Positions 33,414 through 44,789 of a DNA stretch of 64,000 nt are shown piece by piece (the stretch's first letter is position 1; each line of letters opens with the position of its first letter). Source of the DNA: Pelobates cultripes. Its lineage: Eukaryota; Chordata; Amphibia; Anura; Pelobatidae. The stretch spans positions 75,213,866 through 75,277,865 of the forward strand of contig OW240924.1 in the NCBI GenBank assembly GCA_933207985.1, given 5' to 3'. A model generated the notes under the pieces. The model searched no databases. It was given only the letters and a program-made list of their open reading frames with translations, and was not told the origin of the DNA. Position numbers and translations under genes: made by a program.

Positions 33414-36044
33414 GATGCCGTTCTTATGAGAGGCATAAGAAAGTGCTTGTCTTTCACCCTCCAAGGTGCTCGTGTTCTGTTTCGGCTAACCATTGGTGTT
33501 CCAGTCCACCTGAGCATGTGCTACACAGGATGGACTAATGGAAGGCAAACTCTGAGTGAATTCTAATTGCAAACCTTTCCTGCAAAACGTTAGCAATCCT
33601 GTAGAGAAACCCTGTTAACTAGCACAGATCCATTTGTAACTGCTAAAAGAATACCTTCCTTTTTCTAAATGATCGCTTACATGACTTGTAAATTGAGCAA
33701 ATAAAATGTTGGGGAGGGTGTGGTGTGTGTGTGTGTGTGTCTGTGTGTGTGTGTCTAAAATAAATATGTAACAATAAACCAGAAAACACAGTTTAATTAA
33801 ATTTAAACAAAAAAGTTCTACAAGCATGAAATTCAGAAAATACACTTCTCTAAATCTAAGTCATAGATAGCTCCCTCTATAGCCAACATAATGAAAATTC
33901 CCTAAAACGTGCAAATGTCTATTTTATCTATTAGTCTTTATTGTGTACGTTACCAAATGGTGCAACTTTTTCAGATATCTTCTGGTTCTCTTTGACGAGT
34001 TCGAGCTCCTTGTGCCTTGTACTGACTCTCTGCAGCACGGTTCTCACTCAGTGTAACCAGCTCATCTCCAAACAATTAATTTCCTTTTTTTTTTTTCTTA
34101 GCTTAATATTTTCCCACGTGTTTCTCACTGCAGGAGATGCTATGCAAAGTTCAGGGGAAGGTATTAGATTTATTTACAGATATTCATGTGGAAGGAGAAC
34201 TTTATTAAGTCTGGGTGGAGTTGGCAAGAGAATATTGTCACTTGCTAAACACTATTTATTTAGTGTGTACTTTGCTTGGAATTTTAATAATGCAATACCT
34301 TAACGTAGGCAATAATGGTGAACAGACAGAGCAGACGTAAAGCACCAACCTGTATTTCAGTACTAAATGGTGGAAAGGGAGACTGCAGAAATGTATTATT
34401 TATTACACTGTTAAAGAATGAGGGTGTTATTTGCTAATGTTAGTGTCTGTTGTAACACAAAGACGACGACTAATAATGTGTGCAAATAATTTAGGTTTGT
34501 TTAATGAATAGGTTTAGATGCATAAATTTCTATAATTCGATATAATTAGTCACCACCAGGGGCAACCTGTTTTTTTTTTTTTAATTTATTTACTTTTGTT
34601 CTATATTTCTGAGGCTTTTGAGGGAGTCCTCTTTTTAGGGTTTGATGACATTTTCTTTTTGCTCATTTATCTAGCGCTTACCCATTACTTGTTTTTTTAT
34701 TACATTTTGGCAGAAAATGGGTTGATTGCTACTAGAGGCAGTTCCTTATTAAGACCCTGCAATTTTCTAAATCTTTACAGCTTGATGATGCCAAACACAG
34801 GTAATGCTTCTCGCAGAGAAGCATTGGACTCTGTACTTATGTTATAAGAGTGTGAGAAGCATGGTGGTGGATTGCGGTGATTGCCACTCCTGTGCCATCG
34901 GTGTGCTTCTTATTTTTATTAAATTTTAGTAAAGAACACATCCAACTTAAAAATACATTTCTTTTTAATATTAGAGTGTTCTTCTAACAAGAAGGGATGT
35001 GTAATAGAGTGGATTTGTCTTCAGATAGATTTATGACAAAGTCCACTTTGTGAAGGTATGTACTGATGAAAGTTTAGGTTAGAGGAAGACTCCATGCACT
35101 GTAACCCCTACGGAGTGTTGTAGTGATTATGGTGCTAAGTGTGCCCTGCCAACCCCGTTTGTAAGTAGTCAAACAGTTTTAGAACATTTTGACTGGGTGC
35201 CTTTTCCTGCTCTCACAACTTCTGATGGAAAGGCAAAAGCTTCTAGACAGGAGCTTCCATCAGTTTTCCTGAGCAAAGTCTTGCAGTCCAGAGCTAGCTC
35301 ATTGTCAGAGTTTCAGCTGATCAGTCTTAGTAAGTTAAGTCTTAAACCGCTGGACTTAACTCAGAATCCTCTCTGTCTGAAGTAGGGGAGGTGGGGAGCA
35401 ATAATAAGACCCCAGGTGATAAGTCACGTCATTCTAAAATTCTTTGACTACTAACAATGGGGAAATAAAAAATATTTCCTTTTTTATTTGTTTTCAATCA
35501 GATTTATTACTGTACAGACTTCAAATGTACAATTCACAATGGGAGCAAATAAAGACACTTGCATGAGCCTGGAATACAGTGTACATTTATTGTCCAATAA
35601 ACTACAATGAACAAACACTTTTTATATCAGGAGACACATAGGAATTCACCCTCTTATCCATGTGTCAATTGATGCAATCAGTTGAGCTAGTTTCCCATCG
35701 TTCCCACATAATTTTTTTTCTGTTCTCATTCCTCTGCTATTGTTTAATACACCCCTCAATGATTTCTCAGCTCTACACCTGCTGTTGTGTGATATATATT
35801 CATTGTTCTGCATGACTTGTGAAGGCTTGTGCTGGATCACACATTAATCATAAGTGTCCTTACTTCAGAGACATCCCCTTAATTTTAACCCAAATACCAC
35901 TCTCTCTCGCCTACTCTGGCATCTCATTCCTTTCTAGTAGCTCTGAATAAGAATGAGTAAAACCATTCCACAGCAGTTTAATTCCAATGAATGGCTTTTA
36001 AATTGTTTCGTTTTTGAAAATAAAGTAGTTTGCATTGAAAATTT
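33414..36044. other. Intergenic sequence, no gene recognised
   Basis: Contains (TG)n at about 33717-33755, T-rich runs near 34083 and 34570, and a hairpin-like CACTGTAACCCCTACGGAGTG...TAGTGATTATGGTGC piece near 35098 that resembles MITE interior sequence. None of the open frames has a recognisable domain. Confidence 0.45.
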
Positions 36045-36626
36045 TTAAAGGGTTACTCCAAGCACCATGACCACGTCAGGAATTTGCCGTTGTCCTGGAG
36101 TCTTTAAAGTGTTTCAGTATAACAAGGTGCAGATATGGAGATATAGTGTTTCACCCTTTGCTGCTGAAGGTGTAACTCCATCTCTGGCGGAGTCATTGGG
36201 GCATTATTATCCAGTCTTGAATAAAAAATTCAATCTGGGTAATGTCAATTCTGTACAAATATTCATGGACAGTCAGATGACCCTCTCAGCCAATGAGTGT
36301 CAACTATACCAGACCTTGGCGAGTCTGACACCGCTATACGTGTTTGCATACATATGCAGGCATTCAGCACTATAGTGTTAAGACAGGCAATTGTCAGGAA
36401 CTGTAATACATGCTCTCTATCTAATTCTCTTTCTTAGCTTTGGATCATTCTAAGGATATAAGATCTGTAGCCTTTGTATACCCTTCTCTTCTTCCCAGCC
36501 CAGACTTTTTATGGCTGTCCAATCAAATACTTTACGAAGCAGCTAAAAAAAAAAGAAGTCTTTGCAAAGCAATTGCTGCCCCTTGAGTTTAGATCCACTG
36601 AGCTGGTGACTATAGTTTCTCTTTAA
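36045..36626. mobile_element. TTAA MITE, about 580 bp
   Basis: Left TTAAAGGGTTACTCCAAGC; right end inverted TTAAAGAGAAACTATAGTCACC. The two ends differ after the first bases, so this may be a composite of two related MITEs. The 102-codon frame inside is a chance ORF. Confidence 0.55.
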
Positions 36627-36848
36627 ATTCACTGTGAATTCCCAACAGTTCACGCTTAAGTAAATAATCATGTGTAAGTCCCGATAGGACTAACTGGTAA
36701 ACCACATGCAATTTTAGGCACTCATTTACTATCTCCAATAAGACGCATTAAAAATCAAACAAAAGGCGGGGGCGTGTCCGACTTCCGGTGAGAGAGGAAA
36801 CATGGCATAGGAGCTCCGCCGTTATCCCGACCTTGAGCGACTAATTGA

Positions 36849-37883
36849 ATGGCATTCAGCGATCGAATCATCGCTACCCTCTACCCTGAACTTACAGGAA
36901 TATTACCGCACCCTACAATGCCTCCTCCCAAGCAGCTCAAGCTGTCGGACATGACAAAATCGAAAAGAGCGGACCGCCGCAAAGAAATCCAAGATGGCGA
37001 CGAAACATCTAATCTATCCGACGGTCAATCAGACTATGAACAGAGCTCATACAAATACACTGAAGCTCCAGTGACGGAACGCAGCCTTCACAAGATGCTG
37101 CAAGAGCTCAGAGCTACTATAACAGCAGACTTCCACCACATTAATGGCGATCTGAGAAAATAAATTTCTAATATCGGTGACAGAACCAGTCACCTGGAAA
37201 ATAAAACGGATGAGCTCTGTATAGCACACAATGAAGTGGTGGACAAAGTCCAGAAACTGTCCGAAGAAAATTCTCTATTAAGAGACAAGCTTGCTGGCAT
37301 GGAAGACAGGTCTAGAAGGCAAAATATAAGATTCAGGGGCATACCGGATGATGTTACGCAAGAGGCACTACCAGCTCACATTCTGTCCATATGCAACACT
37401 CTGGTCCCGGGCCTACCTAACTCCGCATGGGCATATGATCGCATGCACAGACTCCCACGGCCTGCTCGTCTATCAACTGAAGTCCCTAAGGACGTTATTG
37501 TAAGATTTCATTACTTTGCACATAAAGAAACCCTGCTGGCAGCGGCGAGGAAAGCCCCATCACTTCCGGAACCTCATCAACGGATCGCACTTTATGCTGA
37601 TTTATCGGCAGCTACAATGGAAAAAAGAACGGGATTTATAACAGTAACTAAAACGTTACGGAACAACAACGTGGCTTACAAATGGGGTTATCCCACCAAA
37701 TTAATCATCTGGCGACAAGGTCGAAATCACATAGCGACTGACCCGACGGAAGGTATGAAGCTGATCTCAGCCTGGGGACTATGGACTGGTACTCCTCAAC
37801 CCCAAAAAGCATTGAATAATGCATCCCTGAAAAAACTTCAAGCAGACTGGCAGATGGCGACATCACCAACCAACACTCCGTGA
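36849..37883 (+). pseudogene. L1 copy B ORF1, single nonsense codon
   Basis: One reading frame of about 344 codons runs from the ATG to 37883 and is broken only by a TAA at 37161-37163 (after GDLRK). The downstream part carries a coiled-coil tail (LSEENSLLRDKLAGMEDR), the RRM start RRQNIRFRGIPDD and a C-terminal domain with KDVIVRFHYFAHKETLLAAA. These line up with ORF1 of copies A and C. Confidence 0.85.
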
Positions 37884-39186
37884 TCTCCTTATGGTTACAT
37901 GTGTCCACACAAGACGTATTGATAAGTACCTTGGATATGTAATTGAGATTATAGCAGTATCTCTGATTCTATATCCGTGAGCCCTATCTAGAAATGTTGG
38001 GAATACTGTTAAGTTAGGTCATGTATAATTTTATAGTTTAGATTGCTGCGTACATTATATACAGCGCTACTGCCAATATATTATATCTATGTTCACGAAA
38101 GGGAATGTGATACTATATGGCTCACTAGTATAGCGCTATGCAGACTGATGATCTGGGTGCCCTTCAATGTCCCACCTTATTGAAGAAACTCGATATATAT
38201 ATATATCCTGCATATAGCTTCGTCCATACCGATTTTCCAGTATACCTATCTCAATCCTAATTTAAAAATTGATCTGGATGACCAGGTCATATGTATAACT
38301 TACTCTGTAGAAAATTAATAGCCCACATGATTTACAAATATTGTGAGTGCTTTCTACAACGTACGGTAGCATGCCTAATGTGTTTCATCCCATCTAAGGC
38401 AGCGCTATGTCTTCCTTGTACGTCTGTATATTGTAGTTCATAACAGTATATCGCATCTGGTACTAGGGCTCCGGTTCTGGGGCTTGATCTATTTTCTTAG
38501 GCTGCAAACAAGCGTAACCGACATGGGCGCACGTATCCAGGGCGAGTAGCCATACTATAACGGCAACCAGTCATAACAATGCCCATCCGATGATAATGCC
38601 ACTAGGTGTGACAGCATAACTTATACATCTGTTTGCCACACCTTGCGTAGTATCTAGACTTCTCTACTACTGTGGTTTGGACCATGGCATTACCCGTTAT
38701 AGTGCAGAGGATGGCTCTATAGCATACATTAAGATAGACAATACAATGTATTCGTACTATGAAACTACTTTCATGTGACATTGGTCGGGAGGAGCCCACA
38801 AGACCTCCCTAGGTCGTCATGGGATATGTTCCTGCATATCCTACGGATGGCGGTTTATGTGAAACCCATCAAGGGTTTCCTTTGTATATACCTGGGTTAT
38901 TGTTATTGTTTGTTTCCTTCAGGTTTTTTTCTGTTTCTTTTTTTCCCTTCCCCTCCCCCTCCCCTTCCAATTTCACGATTAGGCCTTTATGTCCAAACCG
39001 CATCAGACCATTCCATGATATCTGAGAGTTTCCACTGCAAAGGGAATATTGAGAGTGTTCCCAATATCATCTTGGCTTCCATGCCTCCAGACTGGGCAAT
39101 GCTGTAGACCACTAGGAGTGCTACACTGTACGGTACTAAACTAAGATGCGACAACTGTCCCATTGCCTCCTCACTTTACGAAATAG
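37884..39186 (+). other. L1 copy B spacer between ORF1 and ORF2
   Basis: A 1.3-kb AT-rich interval with no supported coding region. A short (AT)n run lies near 38195-38210 and a T/C-rich stretch at 38925-38975. It corresponds to the long spacers in copies A and C but is not visibly similar to them. Confidence 0.5.
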
Positions 39187-42100
39187 ATGCAGCCTAATAC
39201 ACTACAAATCTTTTCCCTTAACGTCAAAGGCCTCAATAGCCCTACAAACTAAAGCAATTATTAAAGGACATGCATAAAGCATAAACCGCGATTGTCTGTG
39301 TCCAAGAGACACACTTCGCGAAACACAACCCTCCTCAGATTCGTTCTCCAATGTACCCACAAGTGTATCACGCTTACTCACCAAACAAGTCCAAAGGTGT
39401 TCCAATTTTTTTCCACAAAGATTGGCTTTATACAGTTCATAAACAGTTCGCTGACCCAGCTGGCCGTTTACTGGTTCTAGTAGGCGAACTAAATGGTATT
39501 CAAGTAACTGTGGTATCGCTATACGCTCCTAATGAGGCTAAATTCTCATTTCTTAACAAAGCCATTAAGAAAATACATTCCATTAAACAGGGCCATGTTA
39601 TCATTTGTGGCGACTGTAACTGTACCCTCACGCCCTCTCTAGATATACAACGCGTCAAAAACAAACCTCCCAATAAATTATCTACTCACAATAGTAAGTT
39701 GTTCTCTCGGCTCCTTCATGAGCAAGATCTATACGACACCTGGAGAAATTTATTTCCAACAGCACGTGATTACACATACTTCTCACAGGTCCATCTAACA
39801 TATACACGCATCGACCTCTGCCTAGTCGACAAACATACCCTCCCACATCTTAAGGGCCAATCCATTGGGCTTCGGACATGGTCCGATCATGCCCCCATCC
39901 TGGTCACGCTGGCAGTGCCATATCCCACAACAGGGAGAGGTAAATGGTGTTTGAATGAATCTCTACTTGACAACCCTGCCGACATTCAACATATTTCCAC
40001 GGTACTAGATAATTACTTTGAGGCTAACTCCACGGAAGATACCACAGTAGAAACCCAATGGCTGGCACACAAAGCAGTCGTCAGGGGTCACTTCATTAAA
40101 CTGGGTTCCATAGTTAAAAAAAGTTATATCTCTAAAGAGACTGCACTTTGCCATACCCTTAGGAAGTTAGAAGAATCCAACAAACAATCCCCATCTAAGT
40201 CAGTCACCTGTCAAATTACCAAAGTACAACAGGATATTCATCTTCTTCAAACACAATTATATACTAAGCAAGCACGTAAAACTCAACAAACGTATTACAT
40301 TTCAGGGAATAAGGCAGGCAAGATATTGGCTAATCAACTGAAAGCAAAATATCTACAAACTAAAATCCCTTATTTATATTCCAAAGATCATGTAAGACTA
40401 TATAACCCGAATATGATTGTTGAAGAACTGGCCAGCTTCTACGAAGATCTTTACAATCTTCGCAATAGCTTAGTCACAACAACTCCCAATGCATTAGACA
40501 TAACACAATATCTCTCTCGGATCACACTCCCTCAACTATCGACGCATCACAATAACCTTTTAGATGCCCCCTTTACGGATATTGAAGTGGCTAACACGAT
40601 TAAATCCTTGCCAAAACATAAAGCACCCGGGCCTGATGGTCTCTCCAACTATTATTATTTAAAATTGGCATCGCGACTAACACCACACCTTACAACATTA
40701 TTTAACAAAATTAGAATGGCAGGTAAATTCCCACAAGAAATGCTGGAAGCCTACATTATCACATTGCCTAAACCAAATAAACCACCAACACTTTGCAGCA
40801 ACCTCAGGCCGATTTCACTACTTAATGCCGATGTTAAGTTGTACGCTAAACTGCTTGCCAACAGAATTCGTCCCTTGTTGTCCATGTTAATCTCAGAGGA
40901 ACAGGCGGGCTTTGTTCCTGGCAGGCAAGTTGGGGACAACACCAGATACTGAATGGACTTAATTGATTGGGCCAACTTTAAAAATAAATCAGGTGCCTTG
41001 TTGGCATTAGACGCGGAAAGGGCATTCAACCACCTAAATTGGAATTATATGTCCGAAACTTTGTCGGCCTTTGGTTTCTCAAATGCCTTCATTACCAGTA
41101 TCATGGCCCTATATTCCGCTCCATCTGCTAAGGTATTTAGTTCCGGCTTCACCTCAAGGAACTTTCGTATAACTAATGGCACGAGGCAAGGGTGTCCCTT
41201 GTCACCCTTGATCTTCATCTTATGTTTGGAACCTCTAGTAAGAACGATCAAGCTTGATGCGGCGTTACCCGGCATAGATACTCCGGCTGGAGAAAAAAAG
41301 TTGGCACTCTTTGCCGATGAAGTGATCCTCTTTCTGGCCAACCCATCTGAATCCATACCTCACCTATTATGCACACTGACCACATATGGAGATATCTGCT
41401 ATTATAAAAATAACGTTAATAAAACCCAGATACTCCCCATAAGACTTGATAAGCAATTGGTGAACGAACTAAAAAATACCTACCAATTCGCATGGCAAAC
41501 TAACGCAATTTCATACCTAGGTATCAAATTAACGCACTCTAAATCCCTAACTATAAAGGAAAATCACATTGCGGTCCTGTCCAATATTTCTAAACAGATG
41601 GATTCTTGGAGCAATCTCTACACATCATGGTTTGGTAGAATAAATTCTATCAAGATGATGATTCTGCCACATCTACTCTACCTGTTTAGGTCATTACCTA
41701 TCGCCTTACCTAATTCGCTCCTTCAACGGTTCCAAAGGGCAATTAACACTCATATTTGGAAGGAAAAAAAAACAAGAATCTCTTTCCGCTCCTTATGGCG
41801 CCCATTCAAGAAAGGAGGCCTTAACGTTCCTAACATCATGCTCTACTACAAAGCAACCCTGATGTCGCAAAGCCTCGATGTCATGATGGGCACACACAAA
41901 CTAGTATGGGTAGACCTAGAATCCGCTTGTGGGGGTTCACACTCCCTCTATGATGCCCTATGGTCATCCACCCCCTTAGCAACACGCTCCACGCTTCCAA
42001 CATCACAATATTTTACAAAATCATGGTCTTCGTGGAATACAGCATTGTGGCCAAAAGCAGAGTTACTGTACCTCGCACCATTGTCAGCCCTCTCTACCTT

Positions 42101-42984
42101 ATCTCCCGACCTCCAAACGTCTAAATGGTCATCCTTAGGTGTCACACATGTACACAAACTGTTTGGTACAGATGGCTTCCATCCTTTCCCAACACTGCAA
42201 GAACGGTATAAACTGCCATCGAGAGATATTTTCATGTATTTACGTGTTAAACATATTTTAATATCACGATCGATTTGAGTTCATTGACCCGCTGTCACTT
42301 AGTAATATAGGTGCACAATGTTACCATGCCAAATTGATTCGTCCTTCTTGCAAACTTCTTTCCCTATGTTATATGATGTTGTCTGATAATCACGGATCCT
42401 CCAAACTACCTTATATGCAGCAGTGGGAGACATCGTTAGGGGTAACCCCAACATTCATAGAATGGGAACAAGCCATCACTTACACTCAACAATCTTCGAA
42501 ATGTGTCACACTCTGGGAAGCCTACTTTAAAATGTTAATGAGATGGTACATAGTCCCGAGCAGGATTCACAAAATTTATCCCAAATCTACCTCAACATGC
42601 TGGCGCTGCAACTCTGGTTTAGGATCTACAGAACATATATTTTGGCACTGTCCTAACCTGCAACACTTTTGGAAGGCCGTACAAACAACCATCCATGCAA
42701 TCTGTAAGATTACTTTCCCACTAGCTCCAGAAATCTATTTGCTCCACATTATCCCAAACCTACGTGATATACCATCCAGAGACGCAGTATTAAACATACT
42801 GGTGGCAGCAAAAATTAGCATTGCATCCCAATGGAAAGACACCACGACCCCTTCCTTGAAGGAGGTTCTACGTAAGGTAGAGGCTACATACCACCACGAA
42901 TACGAGTGGGCAAAAGGGGGAAACAGATCACACTTTCTGGATAGATGGAAAAATTCTTTTACAGAATCTCGTGCTACACTGTAA
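39187..42984 (+). pseudogene. L1 copy B ORF2 (endonuclease-RT), degenerate
   Basis: It starts MQPNTLQIFSLNVKGLNSPT and is interrupted at about 39250-39285 by stops and a frame change. It resumes with AIVCVQETHF. The endonuclease motifs YAPN, CGDCN, TRIDLCL and TWSDHAP follow, then the RT region with LRPISLLN. A TGA at 40950-40952 falls where copy C has Trp (NTRW). Past it lie ALDAERAFNHL (motif A), GTRQGCPLSPLIF and FADEVILF in place of YADD. The frame changes again near 42265, after which CWRC-x8-H-x4-C is readable. The RT active site itself has changed, so inactivity does not rest on the stops alone. Confidence 0.88.
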
Positions 42985-43700
42985 CGAGCTGTACTAGCTA
43001 CATGTTTCCCTCTGATCCTTACCATTTCCCTATCTGTACTGTATAGGACATCGAGGGCTGTAAACCCGCAAACTAGAATGAACAAGGTATCCCACACAGC
43101 ATAAGGCCTAATATACGACACTAATATACGACACCATACGATACTATGCCATATTATCCTACTATAATTTACCAGACTACTAAACCACAATCATACTACT
43201 ACTATAATATATTCTACTATAATATAATGTATTATAACACACGACACGTTATATCCTACTGTACCCTTCCCACCCACTATTCCTCACCTCTCCTTTATTA
43301 TGGTTATTTTCCGTATATATATGTAACTGTTTACATTATGTTATGTTCTTATTCATGCTAAGTATATGGTGTACAGCTAACTACTACAGAGTAGCAAGAG
43401 GGATAAGAATGCTCTGACCACACCCTCAGTCATGGAAAACTCAGGTACACCGCTTTAACAGTGGTTTAATTATCTATAACCTTCTCACAATACCACAACA
43501 CCTGGCAAGGTCACCTTGACCACTATTTAACAATGATGGCGACACTGAGCACTCTACCTATACCGGACGGAATGTCCCCGCGTTACTTCCACAGTTTTGA
43601 CATTTTTCTTTAATTTTATGCTTTCATACCTGCTCTCCTGTTACTGTGTACTTGGTTAGTATACCATGTAGATATCTACTGATGTAGAAGTGGAGTGCGG
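42985..43700 (+). other. L1 copy B 3' UTR, first part
   Basis: AT-rich non-coding sequence after the B ORF2, with a low-complexity stretch at 43090-43250 built on ATA, TAC and CTA triplets. It is cut at 43700 by insertion of copy C and continues at 51747. Confidence 0.6.
43686..43700 (+). repeat. Target-site duplication of L1 copy C, left
   Basis: AGAAGTGGAGTGCGG, identical to 51732-51746. It belongs to the 3' UTR of copy B and marks the insertion point. Confidence 0.93.
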
Positions 43701-43823
43701 GGGGGGGCGTGGTCTGACTGTCGATGAGACCAGACGTGTTCTTCTAGAGCTCCGTTCCACCGGCGCCTAAAGCTATAAACAGCGACCAAAATAGTAGAAT
43801 TTTTTGCCCTCACATACCCTACT

Positions 43824-44789
43824 ATGGATAGAAGACCTCCTAAGAAACAGCCCAAGAGGACCACGGAGTCCGGAGGCTCCGTTTTGGACCTTCTCACAGC
43901 TTCTCGGCATAGCCGCGCTGACAGCCAAGATGGCGACGGGAGTTCCCCACACGCATCGCCTGGCGCGGATAGAGAGGCCCTCTCTGCGGAACAGAATACC
44001 GTTCTAACAAAATTGGCAGAAGTTAGATCTTTCCTCGCGGGGGAGATCGCCAAATCGACGGCGGTACTACAGGCAGATATTTGCGCCCTGGGAGAGCGTA
44101 CTGCTAAACTGGAGGAACGTGTGGAGGCGACTACACAGGCCCACAATGCCGCTGTCGACAGAGTGAATCGCATGACGGCCCATGTTATTGACATGGACCT
44201 GGCCCTGGAAGATATGGCCAATCGCTCTAGGAGGAATAATGTCCGCCTGAGAGGCTTACCAGAAAGGCCAGAGGAAGACTTACAAGGGCTGCTGATGTCG
44301 ATCTTCCAGCCCCTCCTTCCACACATTTCGGAGGAACACTGGCATATGGAGAGAGCTCACAGGGCGCTGAAGGCGCAAAGAGCGGAGATCAATACCCCGA
44401 GGGATGTCATCATAAACTTCCTATATTATAAAACCAAAGAGGCTTTGATGAAAAAGAGTAGAGAGGGTCCTATCCGACATGATGGAGCCCTTATCTCTTT
44501 TTACCAGGATCTGGCCCCTTCGACACTACAGAGGAGAAGGGACTGGCGGCCCATCACTGGGGCTCTGAGAGGGGCAGGTGTGAAATATGCATGGGGCTTC
44601 CCCTTTAAATTGATGGTTTTCCGAGATGGCCGGGCGCACATTCTGTCACCGGGGGGAGACCCGAAGCGACTGTTCCAGGGCCTGGGACTACAGCCTCCCC
44701 CGGATCTGCCCAACTTGGCGATGGGACCGGAAGAACTGCCGCAGATGCAAACTGAGTGGCACGGAGTGGGACCGAGAAGCCAACGTTGA
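43824..44789 (+). CDS. L1 copy C ORF1 protein
   Basis: An intact 321-residue ORF1p starting MDRRPPKKQPKR. The basic N terminus is followed by a coiled coil (about residues 55-130, including GERTAKLEERVEATTQ) and an RRM from about residue 135 (SRRNNVRLRGLPE). A C-terminal domain follows around PRDVIINFLYYKTKEALMKK and ends near LQPPPDLP. This is the L1 ORF1p layout: trimer-forming, RNA-binding, nucleic-acid chaperone, by family knowledge. Copy A is about 35 residues longer. The 648-nt antisense ORF across the same bases is a shadow. Confidence 0.9.
   Translation: MDRRPPKKQPKRTTESGGSVLDLLTASRHSRADSQDGDGSSPHASPGADREALSAEQNTVLTKLAEVRSFLAGEIAKSTAVLQADICALGERTAKLEERVEATTQAHNAAVDRVNRMTAHVIDMDLALEDMANRSRRNNVRLRGLPERPEEDLQGLLMSIFQPLLPHISEEHWHMERAHRALKAQRAEINTPRDVIINFLYYKTKEALMKKSREGPIRHDGALISFYQDLAPSTLQRRRDWRPITGALRGAGVKYAWGFPFKLMVFRDGRAHILSPGGDPKRLFQGLGLQPPPDLPNLAMGPEELPQMQTEWHGVGPRSQR

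Noticed and set aside
36765..36780. Target-site duplication for L1 copy B
   Set aside because: Flanks AAAAATCAAACAAAA and AAAAAGTGAAAACAA are both A-rich and match only loosely, so no duplication is claimed.
43676..44326. 216-residue minus-strand ORF across L1 copy C ORF1
   Set aside because: A shadow of a clearly coding plus-strand ORF1; it also runs through the target duplication.
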